64,000 bases of DNA. Source: JBMDXB01 sp048594975. GTDB taxonomy: Bacteria > Acidobacteriota > Vicinamibacteria > Vicinamibacterales > 2-12-FULL-66-21. Where the stretch lies: contig JBMDXQ010000101.1 in assembly GCA_048594975.1 (NCBI GenBank), positions 124,001-188,000 of the forward strand. The letters run 5' to 3'. The translations under genes and the position numbers were made by a program. Within the stretch, counting starts at the first letter, position 1. Each line of letters begins with the position of its first letter. Below, one piece after another: positions 61,475-64,000 of this stretch. The notes beneath the pieces were generated by a model that saw only the letters and a list, made by a program, of their open reading frames with translations, ran no database searches and was not told the origin of the DNA.

Positions 61475-62560
61475 ATGCGCCTGTTGCTGCTCCTTGCCCT
61501 CGCGGCGATGATGGCCGGGGCCAAGAGCCCCGGCCTGCGGCAGGGAGTGAGCGGCGCCGATGCCGGGAGTGAAGGCCCGGTCCCCCCGGTGGCCGGCCAA
61601 TCCGAGGAACTGCGGTCGATCGGAGCGCTCGCGCCTCACATCGCCAGTGCCTTCGAGGAAATCACCGAGTGTCACGCCGCGCGTGACGGCTCGTACATCG
61701 TGTTCGACCGGCGCGCGCACGCGGTCTACAGCGTGCCCCCGGGAGCGGAGGCGCCGGTCAAGCTCCTGCAGGTCGGCGCCGAATCCGGCCGCATCCTCCA
61801 GCCGATCGCCTTCGACTCCTCGCCCGACGGCGTGTTCGTCGTCGCGGACGCACCGGAAGGCGTCCAGCGCATCCAGTTCTTCTCGCCGACGGGAACCGCG
61901 ATGGGCGGCTTCTCGCTTGGCCGATCCGGCACGCCCCAGATCAGGCTCGGCGACCTCGTCGTCAGCGGCATTGCGTCGGTGGAATTCACCGGGCAGACGA
62001 TCCTGCTCAGCCAGCCCGAGACCGGGGCGCTGGTGACGGAATACACGATCATGGGGAGCGTGCTGCGGACGTTCGGCGAACTGCGCGCGACCGGCCAGGA
62101 AAACGACCCGCAGGTGCACCGCGCGCTCAATGCCGGGCTGCCGCTCCTCATCCCGAAAGGGGGCTACTATTTCGTCTTCGTTTCCGGCGTGCCGATGTTC
62201 AGGAAGTACGCCGCCGACGGGGAGCTCCTGTTCGAGCGGCACATCGAGGGTCCCGAGCTCGACGACTACCTGAAGACGCTGCCAACGACGTGGCCGCGGC
62301 GGGCGTCACGGCAGGGAGAGTTCCCGATCGTTCCCTCGACGATCCGGACGGCGGCGGTCGATCGCGACGGCCATCTCTGGATTTCGCTCGCGGTGCCGTC
62401 CACCTACGTGTACGACGCTGGCGGCGACAAGCGGCGCACGCTTGAGTTCCGCGGCGCCGGGTCGATCAATCCCACGAGCTTCCACTTCACGCGCGACGGC
62501 CGAGTCCTGGTCACGCCCGGCTGCTACGCCTTCTCAGCCCACAGGACAGGCAGCAGGTAG
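61475..62560 (+). CDS. Exported propeller-like protein of unknown function
   Basis: A 361-residue protein with a short signal peptide (MRLLLLLALAAMMAGA). The mature part has repeated beta-hairpin segments with F or Y-D patterns (IVFDRRAHAVYSVPPG, PDGVFVVADAPEGVQRIQFFSPTG, AVDRDGHLWISLAVPSTYVYD), like NHL or other six-bladed propellers. No catalytic motif is recognised. It starts 13 bases after the E1 gene. Its final residues RTGSR and its stop codon lie within the heptad array at 62542. Confidence 0.65.
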   Translation: MRLLLLLALAAMMAGAKSPGLRQGVSGADAGSEGPVPPVAGQSEELRSIGALAPHIASAFEEITECHAARDGSYIVFDRRAHAVYSVPPGAEAPVKLLQVGAESGRILQPIAFDSSPDGVFVVADAPEGVQRIQFFSPTGTAMGGFSLGRSGTPQIRLGDLVVSGIASVEFTGQTILLSQPETGALVTEYTIMGSVLRTFGELRATGQENDPQVHRALNAGLPLLIPKGGYYFVFVSGVPMFRKYAADGELLFERHIEGPELDDYLKTLPTTWPRRASRQGEFPIVPSTIRTAAVDRDGHLWISLAVPSTYVYDAGGDKRRTLEFRGAGSINPTSFHFTRDGRVLVTPGCYAFSAHRTGSR

Positions 62561-62588
62561 CAGGAGCAGGCGGCAGGCAGCAGGAGCG
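62542..62588. repeat. Heptad tandem array overlapping a stop codon
   Basis: Units read CAGGACA, GGCAGCA, GGTAGCA, GGAGCA (six bases), GGCGGCA, GGCAGCA, then a degenerate GGAGCGCA. The TAG inside GGTAGCA is the stop codon of the upstream gene. The array lies between convergent genes, like the one at 57836. Confidence 0.7.
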
Positions 62589-62609
62589 CACGAGAACTCG
62601 CGACGTGCA

Positions 62610-63551
62610 CTAATGTGCCCGTTCGAGCTTGAGGCGGATGTTCACGAAGTTGTAGGGGGGCCACGGCCCCGTGTACTTGAACGTGAGCTTCTCGTGTTTC
62701 TGGCCGATGTCCTTCACGCGGGCATCGAAGGCCTGCTCCACGCTGCGGCCCACGAGAAACGCCGCATTCATGATCATACGGTCCCCGATCGGCTTGTTCG
62801 ATCGCGACGCGATCGAGACATCGCGAAGCGCCTCGAAGATCTCCGCTACGTAGCGCTCCGAGCGCAACTGCAGCGCCGCGTCGACGAGGCGGCCGTATTG
62901 CATGCGCGCGAAGTGCGTCGATCCCCTCTGGCTGGAGATCTCCCCCTTCAGGCGCCGGATATCCTCGTCTTCCTCCTCGATTTCGCGGACGATCTGGTCG
63001 CGATCCCACAGGACCTTGAGGCCGAACTCGAACTTGTTCGCCATCTTGTCGAGGACGTCGGTGAACGCGTCGTACGCCGAGCGCAGCAGCTCGATGATGT
63101 CGTCGCCGGTCTTGAACACCGTGCCGAACGACATCGGGATGACGGTGTGCTGCTGCATGACGGTTTCATTGACGCGCTGGTGCGCGAGCACGTTGTCGCG
63201 CGTCGGGTCCTGAGCCACCATCGGCGTGTTCGAGACGACGGCCGCGATGTCGCGGTAGTGGACCGTGTGGACCTCGCTCGGCTCGGGGCCAATGCCGAGT
63301 GGTCCGAACGTCAGCGGGTGCTCCGACTTGATGATGCAATAGACGTACTTCCCTTCGGAGCCCTCCTCGGCCGCCGCGGACGCCACCGGCCGGGCAGGCC
63401 GCGCCGGCGGCAATCGCACGCGCTCGAGCGTGGCCCGTGCCGGACGCGCGGGCGAGGACCCTCTCGACTGCGGCAGCCGCTCGCGCGCTGCCGGCCTGGC
63501 GGCCTTCGTTTTCACTGTCTGCCTCGTCGCCTTCTTCTGCGTCTTCGCCAT
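62610..63551 (-). CDS. GvpL/GvpF-family gas vesicle-like protein with basic N-terminal tail
   Basis: A 313-residue protein. Residues about 68-313 match the GvpL/GvpF family: KYVYCIIKSEHPL, VHYRDIAAVVSNTP, VLAHQRVNETVMQQHTVIPMSFGTVFKT, then an acidic helical linker (REIEEEDEDIRRLKGE) and LKYTGPWPPYNFVNIRL at the end (FKYTGPWPPYNFV). The first 65 residues are Lys-, Arg-, Ala- and Pro-rich and predicted disordered. No gvpA or other gas vesicle gene is nearby, so it is an orphan and may do something else. It follows a response-regulator gene, 31 bases apart. Confidence 0.86.
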   Translation of the reverse strand: MAKTQKKATRQTVKTKAARPAARERLPQSRGSSPARPARATLERVRLPPARPARPVASAAAEEGSEGKYVYCIIKSEHPLTFGPLGIGPEPSEVHTVHYRDIAAVVSNTPMVAQDPTRDNVLAHQRVNETVMQQHTVIPMSFGTVFKTGDDIIELLRSAYDAFTDVLDKMANKFEFGLKVLWDRDQIVREIEEEDEDIRRLKGEISSQRGSTHFARMQYGRLVDAALQLRSERYVAEIFEALRDVSIASRSNKPIGDRMIMNAAFLVGRSVEQAFDARVKDIGQKHEKLTFKYTGPWPPYNFVNIRLKLERAH

Positions 63552-63582
63552 AATTGGTCAGCTCACCCCGACGGCTGCGCCC

Positions 63583-64000
63583 TCAGGTGCGCGTCTGCTG
63601 CTTCACGTCTGATCCTCCGGCCGCAGATCCCAGATCGAGCATGCGTCTGATTTCGGCCACGAGCACGTCCGGAAGGCACGGTTTGGTGACGAAGGAATCG
63701 CACCCCGCCTGCCGCGCGTCTGCAGCGTGGCCTGCCAAGGCGTGCCCGGTCAGCGCCACGATCGGAATGTGGCGCGTGCGCTCATGCTCCTTCAGCCGCC
63801 GCGTGGCTTCCCAGCCGTCCATCTTCGGCAGTGCAAGGTCCATCAGGATGATGTCGGGCATCAACTCCAGCGACATGTCGATGGCCTCCACTCCGTTGGT
63901 GGCTTCGGCAACCTCGAATCCGGAGAACTGCAGGTAGGCCGTGTACATTTCGCGCGCGTCCTGGTAGTCCTCCACGACCAGTACGAGAGGCAGCGCCCTG
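63583..64000 (-). CDS. Response regulator receiver domain (5' end outside window)
   Basis: The visible 138 codons encode a receiver domain: PLVLVVEDYQDAREMY (acidic pocket), DIILMDLALPKMDG with the phospho-acceptor Asp, VALTGHAL (Thr switch) and FVTKPCLPDVL (conserved Lys). After the domain only about 15 residues remain (LGSAAGGSDVKQQTRT), so there is no C-terminal output domain. The frame stays open to the right edge and the beta-1 strand starts upstream of the first internal GTG, so the true start is probably beyond 64000; a longer N-terminal part such as a kinase cannot be excluded. Confidence 0.88.
   Translation of the reverse strand, partial: RALPLVLVVEDYQDAREMYTAYLQFSGFEVAEATNGVEAIDMSLELMPDIILMDLALPKMDGWEATRRLKEHERTRHIPIVALTGHALAGHAADARQAGCDSFVTKPCLPDVLVAEIRRMLDLGSAAGGSDVKQQTRT

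Noticed and set aside
63583..63975. Complete 130-residue receiver protein starting at the internal GTG
   Set aside because: The first strand and acidic pocket (PLVLVVED) extend upstream of that GTG and the frame is open to the window edge.

Overview
The window looks like a chromosomal segment of a high-GC (about 70 percent) Gram-negative-type bacterium. The dcw gene order, a meso-diaminopimelate-type MurE, a PASTA-bearing FtsI, a fused two-subunit E1 dehydrogenase and the intergenic repeat style suggest Acidobacteriota, possibly the Vicinamibacteria. That assignment is inference; no rRNA or tRNA gene is present to test it. || Layout. 1-15032 (minus) is a division and cell-wall (dcw) cluster transcribed mraZ-rsmH-ftsL-ftsI-murE-murF-mraY-murD, then a 271-base gap with a repeat element, then ftsW-murG-murC-ftsQ-ftsA (ftsA runs off the left edge). 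Most junctions are ATGA, GTGA or TGATG overlaps, so translation is probably coupled. A good sigma70-type promoter and three TGGAR repeats at exact 10-base spacing, a likely MraZ operator, precede mraZ. murB and ddl are not in the cluster. 15233-16324 is a divergently transcribed YchF-like GTPase. || 16380-53421 is a large surface-glycan region of about 28 genes. It holds five GT2-type polyprenyl-phosphate-sugar synthases or related GT2 enzymes, five multi-membrane proteins of GT-C or PMT appearance, four GT4 and one GT9 glycosyltransferases, a capsule-type transferase, two epimerase-like SDRs, a DegT aminotransferase, three radical SAM enzymes, three methyltransferases, an SGNH hydrolase beside an MBOAT acyltransferase, a GNAT protein, two polysaccharide deacetylases and a Wzx-type flippase. 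Together they could build nucleotide sugars, load them on undecaprenyl phosphate, assemble and decorate a glycan, and flip it. Two minus-strand insertions (19251-20887 and 45273-46049) overlap their plus-strand neighbours tail to tail. || 53522-57829 carries yqeY, a candidate small-RNA unit (ECF-like promoter plus strong terminator), murJ, an MFS transporter and a rhomboid protein. 57908-64000 carries an atypical SDR, a cupin, an E1 alpha-beta fusion, a secreted propeller-like protein, an orphan GvpL/GvpF-family protein and a response-regulator receiver domain cut by the right edge. || The most unusual non-coding signal is a set of intergenic elements built from degenerate 7-base units (5544, 31709, 57836, 58739, 62542, probably 20921). 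Their sequences differ but the period is the same; two share a 14-base core, and several have inverted-repeat arms.
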